In this document: one piece after another, positions 15,508-25,522 of the stretch
Numbering within the stretch: the stretch's first letter is position 1
Layout: each line of letters begins with the position of its first letter
From: an uncultured Eubacterium sp.
GTDB taxonomy: Bacteria; Bacillota; Clostridia; Lachnospirales; Lachnospiraceae
Direction: 5' to 3'
Length of the DNA stretch: 64,000 nt
NCBI GenBank assembly: GCA_910578975.1
Contig: CAJTRZ010000004.1
Location: 124,001-188,000, forward strand
Notes under the pieces: model-generated
What the model saw: only the letters and a program-made list of their open reading frames with translations
What the model was told of the DNA's origin: nothing
Database searches by the model: none
Position numbers and translations under genes: made by a program

Positions 15508-18500
15508 TTATTTACCGTACACTTTCATTTCCCAAAGGGAATAACCGTATGGCAATGCTCTCTTAACGCCCTGCATTTTCACATATCTCGCATTAACAGC
15601 ATTAAAAGTAATTGTATCTTCGCCACCATCCTGATCGGTAAGTTTTTTTACTGTTGTCCAGTTGTTACCATCAGTAGATACAAGAATATTGTAGGATTCG
15701 CCATATGCAGCCTCCCAATTCAATACCACTTTGTCAACAGAGTACTGTTGTCCGAGGTCTACCGTAATCCATGCATTGTCAGAGAAATCAGAAGACCATC
15801 TTGTTCCTAAATCTCCATCGACTGCATGTTCTGCAATAGTACCGCCATGTTCGTTTTCGGAGGCAGTTACTTTTTTACCTTCCGAAACCACTCCATATAC
15901 CTTAGATGGCATATCTATGTTTCCTGAATCTGTTTTTTCAGCACCATATACTTCCATCTCCCATAAGGAATAACCGTATGGTAATGCCCTCTTAACGCCC
16001 TGCATTTTCACATATCTCGCATTAACAGCATTAAAGGTAATTGTATCTTCGCCACCATCCTGGTCGGTAAGTTTCTTTACTGTTGTCCAGTTGTTTCCGT
16101 CAGTAGATACAAGAATGTTGTAGGATTCTCCATATGCAGCCTCCCAATTTAATACCACTTTATGGACAGAATACTCTTTTCCAAGGTCTACCATAATCCA
16201 TGCATTGTCAGAAAAATCAGAAGACCATCTTGTTCCTAAATCTCCATCGACTGTATGTTCTGCAATAGTACCGCCATTCTCACTTTCAGAAGCAATTACT
16301 TTTTTGCCAAATGCAATATTTTCTACAGTAGGTGTTTCCTCTTCATCTTGTACTGTTACTTTAATGTAATCTACATTTACACCGTCATTATCATGTGCAA
16401 ATGTCAGTGTGTTATTTCCCGCTTCCAGATTCACTTCGACATTTGCAGTTCCTGTGTAATTATCCCATCCATTGGTTGAAGGAAGATCCACTATATAACT
16501 ATTTTTATTATTTACTGTAAGTTTCAGTCTTGCATCGTTATCGTTTGTTGCGTAATGCACAAGAATATTTGCCTTACCACCGTTTTTACCACCATAAATG
16601 TTGTTAAATGTAAATTTCGCACCATCTAAATGCATATTACCTACATGTTTTCCGTTGTATGCATTTTGACTATCATAAATATCTGCGATCTCAACGTTTG
16701 CTTCAGCAACGGAATACTGTGTGCATTTTTGTCCATCAACTGTTGGCTTTTCTTCCGGTGTCTCTGGTGAATTGTCTCCAGATTCAATATCCTCACCTTC
16801 ACCTACATCGTATGTCTGACTCTTTAATACATAAAATTCGTATATTGCCCACCAATGTGCTTCCTGTCCTGTTTGCTCGATTCTTACATATCTTGCATTC
16901 TGGTTTCCAACAGAATATACGTTACTATTTTCTCCTGATGCAACCTGACGCCAGTTATTTCCGTCATTTGAAACCAATACTCTGTAAGCTCTTGGCACAT
17001 CATTTGTTTTTCCTAAATTAGTTACAATCAGGTCAAATTCCTGATTTTTCTGCATATCTACCTGATACCATTGCCCAGAAGCCTGCTGCCCGCTGGTAGT
17101 CCATTGTGTATTTAGATTACCATCCAGTGATAAGTTTGCATTTTGACCGTTTGGATTTGCTGTTGCAATCCATCCACTTCGATTGATTGCGTTAGCTGCC
17201 TGACTGTTACCATCTACTTCCAAGGCATTTGGGAAGCAGTTTACACAGTTGGCAAATGCGTTTTTCTCGTTGGTTGTATAATCTGCAATAGAACTGAACA
17301 GAGAAATATTATTTGAACCGGATGAGAATGTGCTGCTATGTGGGTTGAAATTAGAAGTTGTTACATTCAATTTACTTTCATTTCCCACTGCTAACGAGCC
17401 ATTATATCCACGCATCTGGAAATTAGCACCATGCAAATTCATTGTTCCGCTGTTTGTTCCAATGACAACACCTTTCTCCGGGTAACCCCATAAATCTGTG
17501 TTGTACATATTTACTGTATATCTCGAATTAGATTCTGCTTCTAAATATCTTGTAATTGGTTGTTCATTATTTAATGAAACAATCTGGCTGTTAATGAAGT
17601 CCATCTTTCCTGTAAGACCACTTTCAAAATAAATAGCTTTTCTTGAGCCATCAATACCAAGCCCTAAACTGAGAAGATTCTGCGGTCCACCGTTTCCTTC
17701 GTTAATAGCCTTTACTCCAATGTATGCTCCATAAGGGAAGCAGTTATAAAGTGTCTGATTTTCGCAGTCTCCTAAGATTAAGAATTCCAAATCTCTTAAC
17801 TGTTGTGTATATACTGGTGCATTATCGCCATTTGGACTATTTGGGAATCCACCAAACTTTGACTCTTGACCACATCCATACACGATGGTATTAAACATTA
17901 AATTATTGATAACACCATTTTTAGCCCCTTTTCCTACTTTTACACATACCTTTCCAACATGACCTGCAAGAAAGTCTACGTAATGGTTATTACACTGATA
18001 TGTATCTAAATCAAGTCCGCCTGTTGCAGCTCTTATTCCAACATTGATTACATAAATATTGTCGCCTAATCCCTGCATAGTGTATGGGTAATCGATTGGA
18101 TGATATTGTCCATTACTTAGAGAATAAGTCTGTTCAGGATAATTCACAACAATTCCTCTAATTCCTGAATTTGCAGAAATTCTGATAAATGGTGTCCCAC
18201 TTGGATTTCCTTTGTTCGCATAAGACTCCAAAATTGCACCAGAACCATGTGGTACCGTGCTTAAGTCTGTGGCACCTCTTAATTCTACATTGGCTGGAAT
18301 GGTTATGGTTCCATTCATTCGGTAATGTCCTGCCGGTAAAAATACAATACCGCCGCCATTTGCTGCTGCGTCATTTAACGCTCTTTGTATAATTTCAGTA
18401 CAATCATTTCCACCACCATGATTTCTATTATTATCTGCATAGTAAGGTGCCATTGTCACATTATACAGGGTAAGATTCTTTGGCATGTGACTTTGGAAAA

Positions 18501-19920
18501 TCGCCTTGTTTTCCGGGAAATCAGGAACTGGTGTGATGGCAATTTCTCTATTATCAAGCTCTGATTTGTAGATGGAATTATTTACTATCTGTCTATTGTT
18601 TTTAAATTGGTTAGCTGAAAGACTGGCTCTTCCCAAACTTCCAAGTACAATCTGTGGTGCCTTATTGTTAAATGTAGAACCAACACACATGAATGTGCCA
18701 CCATCTACATTTACGAGACCTTTTTCAATGACTGTATCATACATTAAAAGTTTTGTTGATGATGTTTTATCCATATTTACAGCATACTTGCTGGCTGTAA
18801 TCTTTGTCTTAGAAAACTGTACAACATCTCCCGTGTTATTCTTTGCCACAATACCACTTTCACAGTTATACATTGTAATATCGTTAAATAGTATTCCTAC
18901 AGAGTTTGTCGCTTCAAAGACAATACCATTTTTACAATTCTTTAAATAAAATTTATGATGATTTCCATTTGGGGTTGCCTGACCTTCCACACTATAGCTG
19001 GACTTGTATCCGGCATTATAACCATCAATTGTAACATAGCATGTATAAGACCAGTCATTTCGTTTCATTAAAATTCCTGTTGCCTTATCATAAATATATT
19101 TTTCGAAACTGCTTCCCTTTGTCGGTGCACCATCCATTCCGGAACCTGACCAATAATCTGGTGAAAAATGAATCCATTCCATTCTTCCTACATCAGCAAG
19201 TCTGTCCATGTCAATTCCTTTGTATAATGGCGTTCCATATACACCGTTAATTACCGGTGATGCACCACCATTTCCGTAATGGAATAATATACCAATATAC
19301 GAGTTTAATAATGTTACATTTTTTACATTCGTATATTCATTACCAAAATAACTTCCGGTATATTGGCTTACTCCAAGACGAATGGTTGGAGAATACTTTT
19401 CAATATTATCTGGATTCTGTTCCGGATACCAAATGGTAAGTTCCATACATCCGGTTTCCGGTTCCATCTCAATAAATGGCTGAGAGTTTTCATCCCCGCC
19501 TCTCCCAGTGTATGCCATAAGTATGGTTCCTGATGTAATCTGCTGACCAGCAGTAGGTTTGTTCCAATCGCCACGCAGTGTTACCCCTTTTGGAATCTTT
19601 AATGACCCTGTAATTTTATATTTTCCTGATGGAACGTATACAATTCCGCCTCCTAACTGATATGTCTTGTTAAGAAGTTTTTGAAAAATCTCTGTATTAT
19701 CACTGATTCCCTGATTGTCCGCCCCATAATCTCTTACATTATATGCGTAAACAAATGTGTCTGAACCCGCAAGGTTCTTTTCTAACTTATACTTTGGTTC
19801 GCCAATGTTATTGATATTCGCGGCAAAAACATCTGTTATACAAAATACTCGTATTCCAACACATACAAACGCTAAAAGTATCAATAATCGTTTTGTGAAA
19901 ATGCTAATTCTTTCTTCCAT
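15508..19920 (-). CDS. Large secreted beta-helix protein with F5/8C and CBM modules (pectate-lyase-3 type)
   Basis: A 1470-residue extracellular protein, probably binding or degrading plant or mucin polysaccharide. A basic N terminus and hydrophobic stretch to about residue 33 (ending FAA) form the signal peptide. Two pectate_lyase_3 (beta-helix) modules start near 58 (AYNVRDYGADNQG) and near 490-505 (NDCTEIIQRALNDAAANGGG), each with a GGGI-V-PAG/SG-Y pattern. Then follow an F5/8 type C domain at about 905-1020, a CBM6/35-like beta-sandwich at about 1070-1190, and two nearly identical F5/8C modules at about 1200-1325 and 1345-1470. No cell-wall anchor is seen. AAGGAGG precedes the start. It diverges from a LysR gene, the likely regulator. 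The catalytic identity of the beta-helix modules cannot be fixed here. Confidence 0.9.
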   Translation of the reverse strand: MEERISIFTKRLLILLAFVCVGIRVFCITDVFAANINNIGEPKYKLEKNLAGSDTFVYAYNVRDYGADNQGISDNTEIFQKLLNKTYQLGGGIVYVPSGKYKITGSLKIPKGVTLRGDWNKPTAGQQITSGTILMAYTGRGGDENSQPFIEMEPETGCMELTIWYPEQNPDNIEKYSPTIRLGVSQYTGSYFGNEYTNVKNVTLLNSYIGILFHYGNGGASPVINGVYGTPLYKGIDMDRLADVGRMEWIHFSPDYWSGSGMDGAPTKGSSFEKYIYDKATGILMKRNDWSYTCYVTIDGYNAGYKSSYSVEGQATPNGNHHKFYLKNCKNGIVFEATNSVGILFNDITMYNCESGIVAKNNTGDVVQFSKTKITASKYAVNMDKTSSTKLLMYDTVIEKGLVNVDGGTFMCVGSTFNNKAPQIVLGSLGRASLSANQFKNNRQIVNNSIYKSELDNREIAITPVPDFPENKAIFQSHMPKNLTLYNVTMAPYYADNNRNHGGGNDCTEIIQRALNDAAANGGGIVFLPAGHYRMNGTITIPANVELRGATDLSTVPHGSGAILESYANKGNPSGTPFIRISANSGIRGIVVNYPEQTYSLSNGQYHPIDYPYTMQGLGDNIYVINVGIRAATGGLDLDTYQCNNHYVDFLAGHVGKVCVKVGKGAKNGVINNLMFNTIVYGCGQESKFGGFPNSPNGDNAPVYTQQLRDLEFLILGDCENQTLYNCFPYGAYIGVKAINEGNGGPQNLLSLGLGIDGSRKAIYFESGLTGKMDFINSQIVSLNNEQPITRYLEAESNSRYTVNMYNTDLWGYPEKGVVIGTNSGTMNLHGANFQMRGYNGSLAVGNESKLNVTTSNFNPHSSTFSSGSNNISLFSSIADYTTNEKNAFANCVNCFPNALEVDGNSQAANAINRSGWIATANPNGQNANLSLDGNLNTQWTTSGQQASGQWYQVDMQKNQEFDLIVTNLGKTNDVPRAYRVLVSNDGNNWRQVASGENSNVYSVGNQNARYVRIEQTGQEAHWWAIYEFYVLKSQTYDVGEGEDIESGDNSPETPEEKPTVDGQKCTQYSVAEANVEIADIYDSQNAYNGKHVGNMHLDGAKFTFNNIYGGKNGGKANILVHYATNDNDARLKLTVNNKNSYIVDLPSTNGWDNYTGTANVEVNLEAGNNTLTFAHDNDGVNVDYIKVTVQDEEETPTVENIAFGKKVIASESENGGTIAEHTVDGDLGTRWSSDFSDNAWIMVDLGKEYSVHKVVLNWEAAYGESYNILVSTDGNNWTTVKKLTDQDGGEDTITFNAVNARYVKMQGVKRALPYGYSLWEMEVYGAEKTDSGNIDMPSKVYGVVSEGKKVTASENEHGGTIAEHAVDGDLGTRWSSDFSDNAWITVDLGQQYSVDKVVLNWEAAYGESYNILVSTDGNNWTTVKKLTDQDGGEDTITFNAVNARYVKMQGVKRALPYGYSLWEMKVYGK
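15520..16313. repeat. Tandem near-identical F5/8C module coding repeats
   Basis: Two copies at about 15520-15884 and 15949-16313 align base for base at an offset of 429 bases (143 codons) with few differences. They encode the last two discoidin-type modules of the large secreted protein; most differences are silent or lie at the module edges. Confidence 0.9.
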
Positions 19921-20287
19921 TTTCTTTCTAATCCTCCTTTATTATATTGTTATCCAAAAATCCCCCCTCCTTAGTCTCTTCATTAAACACCCCAAAGTTA
20001 TAATAACGTGAATTTTCATCACACATACTAAGATATCCGGAGGAATTTGCTTACCTATCCATTATACAATATGAGAAATTTTATATTTATATCTATTTCA
20101 GTAGGTTTATATATCCAAACGAGTATACTACATGAACATTGCATTAGATTTAAAATAGTATTTCCTCTTTTTTTATGTTAAAATATTAAATAAATTTATT
20201 GAAAGGGACGATTAAATTTGCAAGAAAGGATCATCGTGCAAACTTTTCATATTTATGTTGTTTGCATTTTAGCATTTGGTACGGAAA
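19921..20287. promoter_or_regulatory. Divergent promoter region between the secreted protein and LysR genes
   Basis: 367 bases without a gene. Next to the minus-strand gene lies its AAGGAGG site. Near the LysR gene, TTTGCA at 20216-20221 and TGCAAA about 13 bases on form a dyad, similar in geometry to LysR T-N11-A sites; GTTTGCAT occurs again near 20260. These are candidate autoregulatory sites. Exact -35/-10 elements are not clear. Confidence 0.4.
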
Positions 20288-21157
20288 ATGGATTTTTTAC
20301 AATTAAAATATTTTAAAGATGCTGCAAAGTTCGAAAATTTTTCCATTGCAGCAAAGCACAATTTTGTTCCGCAGCCTTCTATTAGTAAAGCTGTAAAAAA
20401 TTTGGAGGCAGAACTGGGCGTTTCCCTTTTTGACCGAGCCGGAAAGAATATCTATTTAAATGACAATGGTAAATATATGTATAAACGTACCAAAGAAATC
20501 TTTAATATATTGGACGACTGCACAAAGCGTTTTTCCAATTATAAAAGCAATAGCATTGATATATATATTCAGGAAGGTTCCTTTTTTATACCAAGATTAG
20601 TAGCCGATTTTACAATGGTTCATCCTAATACTACATTTCATTATCCCACAGTGTCCGAGGTTCTCCGTTCAAAAAAACTTCCTTTTGACTTTACTTTTAT
20701 GGCAATGCAGGAAGATATGAGTCAATATGACTATACCCTTCTGTGCGAGGACAATCTGGTTTTGTTAGTTTCTTTGGAACATCCACTCGCAAAACAGGAT
20801 ATAGTTTCTTTATCTGATTTGAAGAATGAGAATTTTGTTTCTTATTACGAAACCATTTCGCACCGCATTTTGTCTGACAGGCTGTGTCGCCAAGTCGGTC
20901 ATTTTTTCCCACACTATGTATACGAAACGCATGACGAATTTATTGTTCTTCACTGGGTTTCTACAAATGTTGGAGTAACCTTGATTCCTGAAAACTTCTA
21001 TTACAGCCGACCATACCGTAATATTAAGGTGCTGAAATTAGATCAAACAATTCCTTGTCAGGTTGTTCTTGCTTGGGAAAAAAATAAAAATCTTTCCAAT
21101 GCAGAAAAGGAATTCTTAGATTTTACTGTAGAATGGTTTAAGAAAAATATTAAATGA
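20288..21157 (+). CDS. LysR-family transcriptional regulator
   Basis: DNA-binding regulator of about 289 residues. The N-terminal winged helix-turn-helix at 1-60 shows the family pattern MDFLQLKYFKDAAKFENFS, AAKHNFVPQPSISKAVKNLE and LGVSLFDRAGKNIYL. Residues from about 85 form the two-lobed inducer-binding domain. ATG 20288 is chosen over the TTG at 20276 because it matches the usual LysR start. It is divergent from the large secreted beta-helix gene and probably controls it and itself; the inducer is unknown. Confidence 0.88.
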   Translation: MDFLQLKYFKDAAKFENFSIAAKHNFVPQPSISKAVKNLEAELGVSLFDRAGKNIYLNDNGKYMYKRTKEIFNILDDCTKRFSNYKSNSIDIYIQEGSFFIPRLVADFTMVHPNTTFHYPTVSEVLRSKKLPFDFTFMAMQEDMSQYDYTLLCEDNLVLLVSLEHPLAKQDIVSLSDLKNENFVSYYETISHRILSDRLCRQVGHFFPHYVYETHDEFIVLHWVSTNVGVTLIPENFYYSRPYRNIKVLKLDQTIPCQVVLAWEKNKNLSNAEKEFLDFTVEWFKKNIK

Positions 21158-21381
21158 TATTTTGTCATTATGAAATTTAGTATAAATAACAGCCCAATAA
21201 GTAATTTTCTGCCTTTATATAATTAAGTACTTATTTTGAGCAGATAAAGGCTAATCTGGCATTGAAAAACAAATAGTGATTTGTTACAATGGCATTTAAT
21301 GGAGGAGTGAAAGGTAACGTGTAATATATCGGGAGTCTTTCCTCCAAAATAGATGAATAACGGATTAGGAGATTAAGTAAA
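21158..21381 (+). promoter_or_regulatory. Structured leader upstream of asnS
   Basis: GCCTTTAT (21211-21218) pairs with ATAAAGGC (21244-21251), while CAGAT (21241-21245) could instead pair with ATCTG (21254-21258), so the two hairpins compete. A third stem, GGAGGA/TCCTCC, lies at about 21301-21345. No T-box sequence and no T-tract is seen. Whether this regulates asnS is open. Confidence 0.3.
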
Positions 21382-22782
21382 ATGAGCATTAAAAGTATTG
21401 ATGTAAGGACATTGTATAAAACATATGCAGAATTAGGAGGGCAGGAAGTTACTATTGCCGGTTGGATTAGAAATATCAGAGATTCTAAAACTTTTGGTTT
21501 TCTTGTATTAGCAGATGGAACTTTCTTTAATTCTATTCAGGTTGTATTTAGCAAGGATGTTATAGATAATTTTGATGAGGTTGCGCATCTGAATGTAGGT
21601 GCAGCAGTCTATGCAACTGGTGTTGTGACATTGACACCAGATGCAAAGCAGCCATTTGAAATTCAGGCAACAAGGATTGTGGTAGAAGGAACATCTACAC
21701 CAGATTATCCAATTCAGCCAAAGCGTCATTCCATGGAATTTTTGCGTACACAGTCTCATCTTAGAGCACGTACAAATACGTTTCAGGCTGTATTCAGGGT
21801 TCGTTCCCTTTGTGCATATGCGATTCATCAGTTCTTTCAGGAGAGAGATTTTGTGTATGTTCATACACCAATTATTACGGGAAGTGATTGTGAAGGCGCC
21901 GGTGAAATGTTCCAGGTGACAACAATGGATCTGAATAATATTCCAAAGAATGAAGAGGGAAGTATTGACTATTCAGAGGATTTCTTTGGTAAGGCTACAA
22001 ACCTTACGGTATCAGGTCAGTTAAATGGTGAGACATATGCACAGGCATTTAAGAACATTTATACATTTGGACCGACATTTAGAGCAGAGAATTCCAATAC
22101 AACACGTCATGCAGCAGAGTTCTGGATGATTGAGCCGGAAATTTCATTTGCTGACCTTGATGATGATATGGCATTGGCAGAGGATATGCTTAAATATGTT
22201 ATTAATTATGTTTTAGAGCATGCACCGGAAGAGATGCAGTTCTTTAATCAGTTTATTGATAAAGGACTTTTAGATAGGTTAAATCACGTTGCAACATCTG
22301 ATTTTGGACGTATCACATATACAGATGCTATTGCAGAACTTGAGAAACATAACGATGAGTTCGAATATAAGGTAAGCTGGGGATGTGATCTCCAGACAGA
22401 GCATGAGAGATATCTCACAGAGAAGGTATTTGGCCGTCCAGTATTCGTTACGGATTATCCAAAGGAAATTAAGGCATTCTACATGAAACTGAATGAGGAT
22501 GGAAAGACAGTTGCAGCAATGGATTGTCTTGTGCCGGGAATTGGAGAGATTATCGGTGGTTCTCAGAGAGAGGACGATTATGATGTGCTTGTCCGACGCA
22601 TGAAAGAGTGTGGGCTGAAAGAGGAGGATTATGGATTCTATCTTGACCTTCGTAAGTATGGTTCATCACGTCATGCTGGATTTGGTTTAGGCTTTGAGAG
22701 ATGTGTCATGTACCTTACAGGTATGGGCAATATTCGTGACGTAATTCCGTTCCCAAGAACAGTAGGGAATTGCGAACTCTAG
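21382..22782 (+). CDS. asnS: Asparagine--tRNA ligase
   Basis: Class IIb aminoacyl-tRNA synthetase charging tRNA-Asn in the cytoplasm. The N-terminal OB-fold anticodon-binding domain covers about 17-110 (VTIAGWIRNIRDSKTFGF). The catalytic domain shows motif 2 (TFRAENSNTTRHAAEFWMIE) and motif 3 (GFGLGFERCVMYLTG) near the C terminus. The length of 466 is standard. GGAGAT precedes the ATG. It is followed 86 bases later by asnA, so charging and synthesis of asparagine are probably co-transcribed. Confidence 0.97.
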   Translation: MSIKSIDVRTLYKTYAELGGQEVTIAGWIRNIRDSKTFGFLVLADGTFFNSIQVVFSKDVIDNFDEVAHLNVGAAVYATGVVTLTPDAKQPFEIQATRIVVEGTSTPDYPIQPKRHSMEFLRTQSHLRARTNTFQAVFRVRSLCAYAIHQFFQERDFVYVHTPIITGSDCEGAGEMFQVTTMDLNNIPKNEEGSIDYSEDFFGKATNLTVSGQLNGETYAQAFKNIYTFGPTFRAENSNTTRHAAEFWMIEPEISFADLDDDMALAEDMLKYVINYVLEHAPEEMQFFNQFIDKGLLDRLNHVATSDFGRITYTDAIAELEKHNDEFEYKVSWGCDLQTEHERYLTEKVFGRPVFVTDYPKEIKAFYMKLNEDGKTVAAMDCLVPGIGEIIGGSQREDDYDVLVRRMKECGLKEEDYGFYLDLRKYGSSRHAGFGLGFERCVMYLTGMGNIRDVIPFPRTVGNCEL

Positions 22783-22868
22783 GAGGAATGCGAATGGGTG
22801 CGCCGAATAGAATAGATAAGAGTGCCAAATAGGATAGGTATGATAGAAAAAAGCAGGAGGTTTATGGG

Positions 22869-23879
22869 ATGAGCAGAATGTACATTCCAGAGGGTTACAA
22901 GTCAGCCCTTAACTTAAAAGAAACACAGATAGCAATTAAAAAAGTAAAGGATTTCTTTCAATCACAGTTAACAGCGCAGTTGAATTTGTACCGTGTGACA
23001 GCACCATTATTTGTTGAGCCGAAATCAGGACTGAATGACAATTTAAATGGAGTGGAGAGACCTGTTTCCTTTGGAATCAGAGAGCAGCAGGATGCAGAGG
23101 TTGAAGTGGTACATTCTCTTGCAAAGTGGAAGAGAATGGCTTTAGGACGTTACGGTTTTCGTGTAGGTGAGGGGCTTTATACGGATATGAATGCCATTCG
23201 TCGTGATGAGGACACTGACAATATTCACTCTATTTACGTTGACCAATGGGATTGGGAGCGTATTATCGATAAGTCTGAACGCAATGAGAAGACACTGAAA
23301 GAGATTGTGAAATCTGTTTATGAAGCTCTTCGTGTAACGGAGAAATATGTGGCAAATAATTATGATTATGTTCAGTGTATTCTTCCAGAGGAAATTCGTT
23401 TCATTACAACACAGGAACTTGAGGACAGATGGCCTGAGCTTGACGCTCATCAGAGAGAGTATGAGGCAGCAAAAGAATATGGTGCAATTTTCCTTATGAA
23501 GATTGGAGATTTTCTAAAGAGTGGCGAAAAGCATGATGGACGTGCGCCGGACTATGATGACTGGCAGTTAAATGGTGATATTATCGTGTACTATCCGGTA
23601 AATGACATCTCATTGGAGCTTTCATCCATGGGGATTCGTGTAGATGAAGATAGTTTGCGCGAACAGCTTGAGAAAGCAGGCTGTTCGGAGAGAGCAGAAC
23701 TTCCTTTCCAGAAAGCGATTTTAGAGAAGAAGTTGCCATATACTGTTGGTGGTGGAATCGGACAGAGCCGTATCTGTATGTTCTTCCTTAGAAAGTGCCA
23801 TATTGGAGAGGTTCAGTGTTCCATTTGGCCGAAAGAGGATGTGGAATATGCTGCGGGGAAAGGGATTACGATTCTTTAG
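22869..23879 (+). CDS. asnA: Aspartate--ammonia ligase (asparagine synthetase A)
   Basis: Makes asparagine from aspartate, ammonia and ATP by an AMP-forming reaction; the fold is related to class II aminoacyl-tRNA synthetases. The 336 residues are full length and show family stretches such as NDNLNGVERPVSF, LAKWKRMALGRYGF, TDMNAIRRDE and GGGIGQSR near the C terminus. GCAGGAGG lies upstream of the ATG. It forms a pair with asnS. A terminator follows about 145 bases downstream. Confidence 0.97.
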   Translation: MSRMYIPEGYKSALNLKETQIAIKKVKDFFQSQLTAQLNLYRVTAPLFVEPKSGLNDNLNGVERPVSFGIREQQDAEVEVVHSLAKWKRMALGRYGFRVGEGLYTDMNAIRRDEDTDNIHSIYVDQWDWERIIDKSERNEKTLKEIVKSVYEALRVTEKYVANNYDYVQCILPEEIRFITTQELEDRWPELDAHQREYEAAKEYGAIFLMKIGDFLKSGEKHDGRAPDYDDWQLNGDIIVYYPVNDISLELSSMGIRVDEDSLREQLEKAGCSERAELPFQKAILEKKLPYTVGGGIGQSRICMFFLRKCHIGEVQCSIWPKEDVEYAAGKGITIL

Positions 23880-24023
23880 TGGAATGAGGAAAAACTGGAG
23901 ATATTGGAAAAGGATATCAGCCGCAAGCGGATATGAGAAAGATGTAAAGTAATATAGAAAAAATTTTTAGGAAATTTAGTTATTGATTCTGATTTTAGAG
24001 AGTTATCAAACGAAATACTAAGT

Positions 24024-24060
24024 TAAACTGCGCTGGACAAATTGTTCCTGCGCAGTTTTA
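24024..24060 (+). terminator. Terminator of the asnS-asnA unit
   Basis: AAACTGCGC pairs with GCGCAGTTT, and GGA/TCC inside extends the stem; a short T-run is part of the 3' arm and flank. Confidence 0.75.
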
Positions 24061-24120
24061 AGTTTTGTGGGAAGTATGAATAGGTATATGATAGATGTGA
24101 AGTTTGATTGGAGAAAAGAG

Positions 24121-24579
24121 ATGGAATATATAATAGCGACTGTACACATGGCTGATGAAATACATAATGTTTTACAAACAACAATTAAAACCATATATCC
24201 AAAGTATTATCCGAAAGAAGTAACGGATTTCTTTTGCCGTCATCATAGTAAGGAACATATTTTGGATGGTATCACATCGGGCAATATGGGAGTGTTAGAA
24301 GATAATGGAATTATTGTTGGAACAGGGTGTTATAGTGATAATCATATTACAGGTGTGTATGTGTTGCCAGGGTATCAGAAACGGGGCTACGGTTCCTATA
24401 TTATGGATTGCCTAGAAAAAGAAATTAGTAAGAAGTATGATAGATGCATATTAGATGCTTCGCTTTCGGCAGTATGCTTGTATGAGCAGAGAGGGTATCA
24501 AACCGTAGGGCATGGGGTGTATGAGCTGGAAAATGGGGTGAGGCTTGTTTATGAAGTGATGGAGAAAGAATTGAAATAG
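24121..24579 (+). CDS. GNAT-family N-acetyltransferase
   Basis: Acetyl-CoA-dependent transferase of about 153 residues. The acetyl-CoA loop is visible as VLPGYQKRGYGSYIMDCLE near 90-105, and the C-terminal LYEQRGYQTVG stretch is the usual end of the fold. The frame is open from 24067, but ATG 24121 has GGAG at proper distance and begins at the normal N-terminal strand. Substrate unknown. It is the first of four GNAT genes within 4.2 kb. Confidence 0.8.
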   Translation: MEYIIATVHMADEIHNVLQTTIKTIYPKYYPKEVTDFFCRHHSKEHILDGITSGNMGVLEDNGIIVGTGCYSDNHITGVYVLPGYQKRGYGSYIMDCLEKEISKKYDRCILDASLSAVCLYEQRGYQTVGHGVYELENGVRLVYEVMEKELK

Positions 24580-24633
24580 AAATTGTAAAAAGTTTATGGA
24601 TAATATCATTGAAGTTAAGAGTGATTTAAGTAA

Positions 24634-24903
24634 TGGCTTGAAAAGGATAAGACAGAGCTAGTTACAGGTGCCATTTATCAGATGAGCCGAAATCTGGCAT
24701 TTCTTGGTTTTGACTTAGTTTATATAGCCATTGTGTTTATGTTCTTTAATTGGGGATTACTCTTTGTGTCAGTGCTTGCAATGGTTATGTTTCATTTACA
24801 GATTGTAAATGTTGAGGAAAAGTTTTTGATAAAAGCATTTGGTAATGAATATGTAGATTATCAAAAAAGGGTTAACAGATATTTAGGAAGAAAATTAAGG
24901 TAA
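24634..24903 (+). pseudogene. C-terminal fragment of an isoprenylcysteine methyltransferase-like membrane protein
   Basis: The open segment reads TELVTGAIYQMSRNLAFLGF, two hydrophobic helices, then VNVEEKFLIKAFGNEYVDYQKRV, the well-known C-terminal part of the ICMT/PEMT-like methyltransferase family. The usual N-terminal helices are absent: a stop lies directly upstream in frame and no start with a ribosome site exists. A 5' deletion remnant is the best reading. The downstream GNAT gene begins six bases later. Confidence 0.7.
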
Positions 24904-24908
24904 GGACA

Positions 24909-25382
24909 ATGAATTATATAATCCGTGAAATTAGAAAGTGTGAATACCCGATGTTGTCTGATTTTTTGTATGAAGCAATTTTTATTCCAGAAGGAATGGA
25001 TAAACCGCCGAAGTCTATTATTCTCCAGCCGGAACTGCAGGTGTATGTTGCTGATTTCGGGAAGCCTGATGATTGGTGTTTTGTCGCTGAAATAAAAGAG
25101 AACATTATAGGTGCAGTATGGGCGCGTATTATGAATGATTATGGGCATGTTGACGATGAAACGCCATCTCTTGCAATCTCTCTTTTTGATAAATACAGAA
25201 ATTTGGGCATAGGCACAGCACTTATGAGAAACATGTTGCAATTTCTAAAGAATAAGGGCTATAAACAGATATCTCTTTCTGTACAGAAAGCAAACTATGC
25301 AGTGAATATGTACAGAAAATTGGGATTTGAGGTAGTTGATGAAAAAGAAGAAGAGTATATAATGATTTGCTCGTTGAGATAA
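24909..25382 (+). CDS. GNAT-family N-acetyltransferase
   Basis: 157 residues with the acetyl-CoA loop FDKYRNLGIGTALMRNMLQF near 95-115 and the closing helix NYAVNMYRKLGFEVV. The start has AAGGA at short distance. Substrate unknown. It follows the methyltransferase fragment closely and may once have shared its transcript. Confidence 0.85.
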   Translation: MNYIIREIRKCEYPMLSDFLYEAIFIPEGMDKPPKSIILQPELQVYVADFGKPDDWCFVAEIKENIIGAVWARIMNDYGHVDDETPSLAISLFDKYRNLGIGTALMRNMLQFLKNKGYKQISLSVQKANYAVNMYRKLGFEVVDEKEEEYIMICSLR

Positions 25383-25522
25383 GAGAGATATTTAAATGTG
25401 GGGGCTATTTCCAAAATGGAAACAACCACTAGGTAATTCGTATGAAACAGTTTAGATAAAAGAGTTGTTGACATATCACGTATTCGATGTTACCATTACA
25501 AAAAATTAAGGGGAGAATAAAA

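Noticed and set aside
15731..19574. Many plus-strand frames opposite the large secreted protein
   Set aside because: They are antisense shadows of a continuous 1470-codon gene with clear domains.
21158..21381. T-box riboswitch before asnS
   Set aside because: No conserved T-box sequence and no terminator/antiterminator pair; only generic hairpins.
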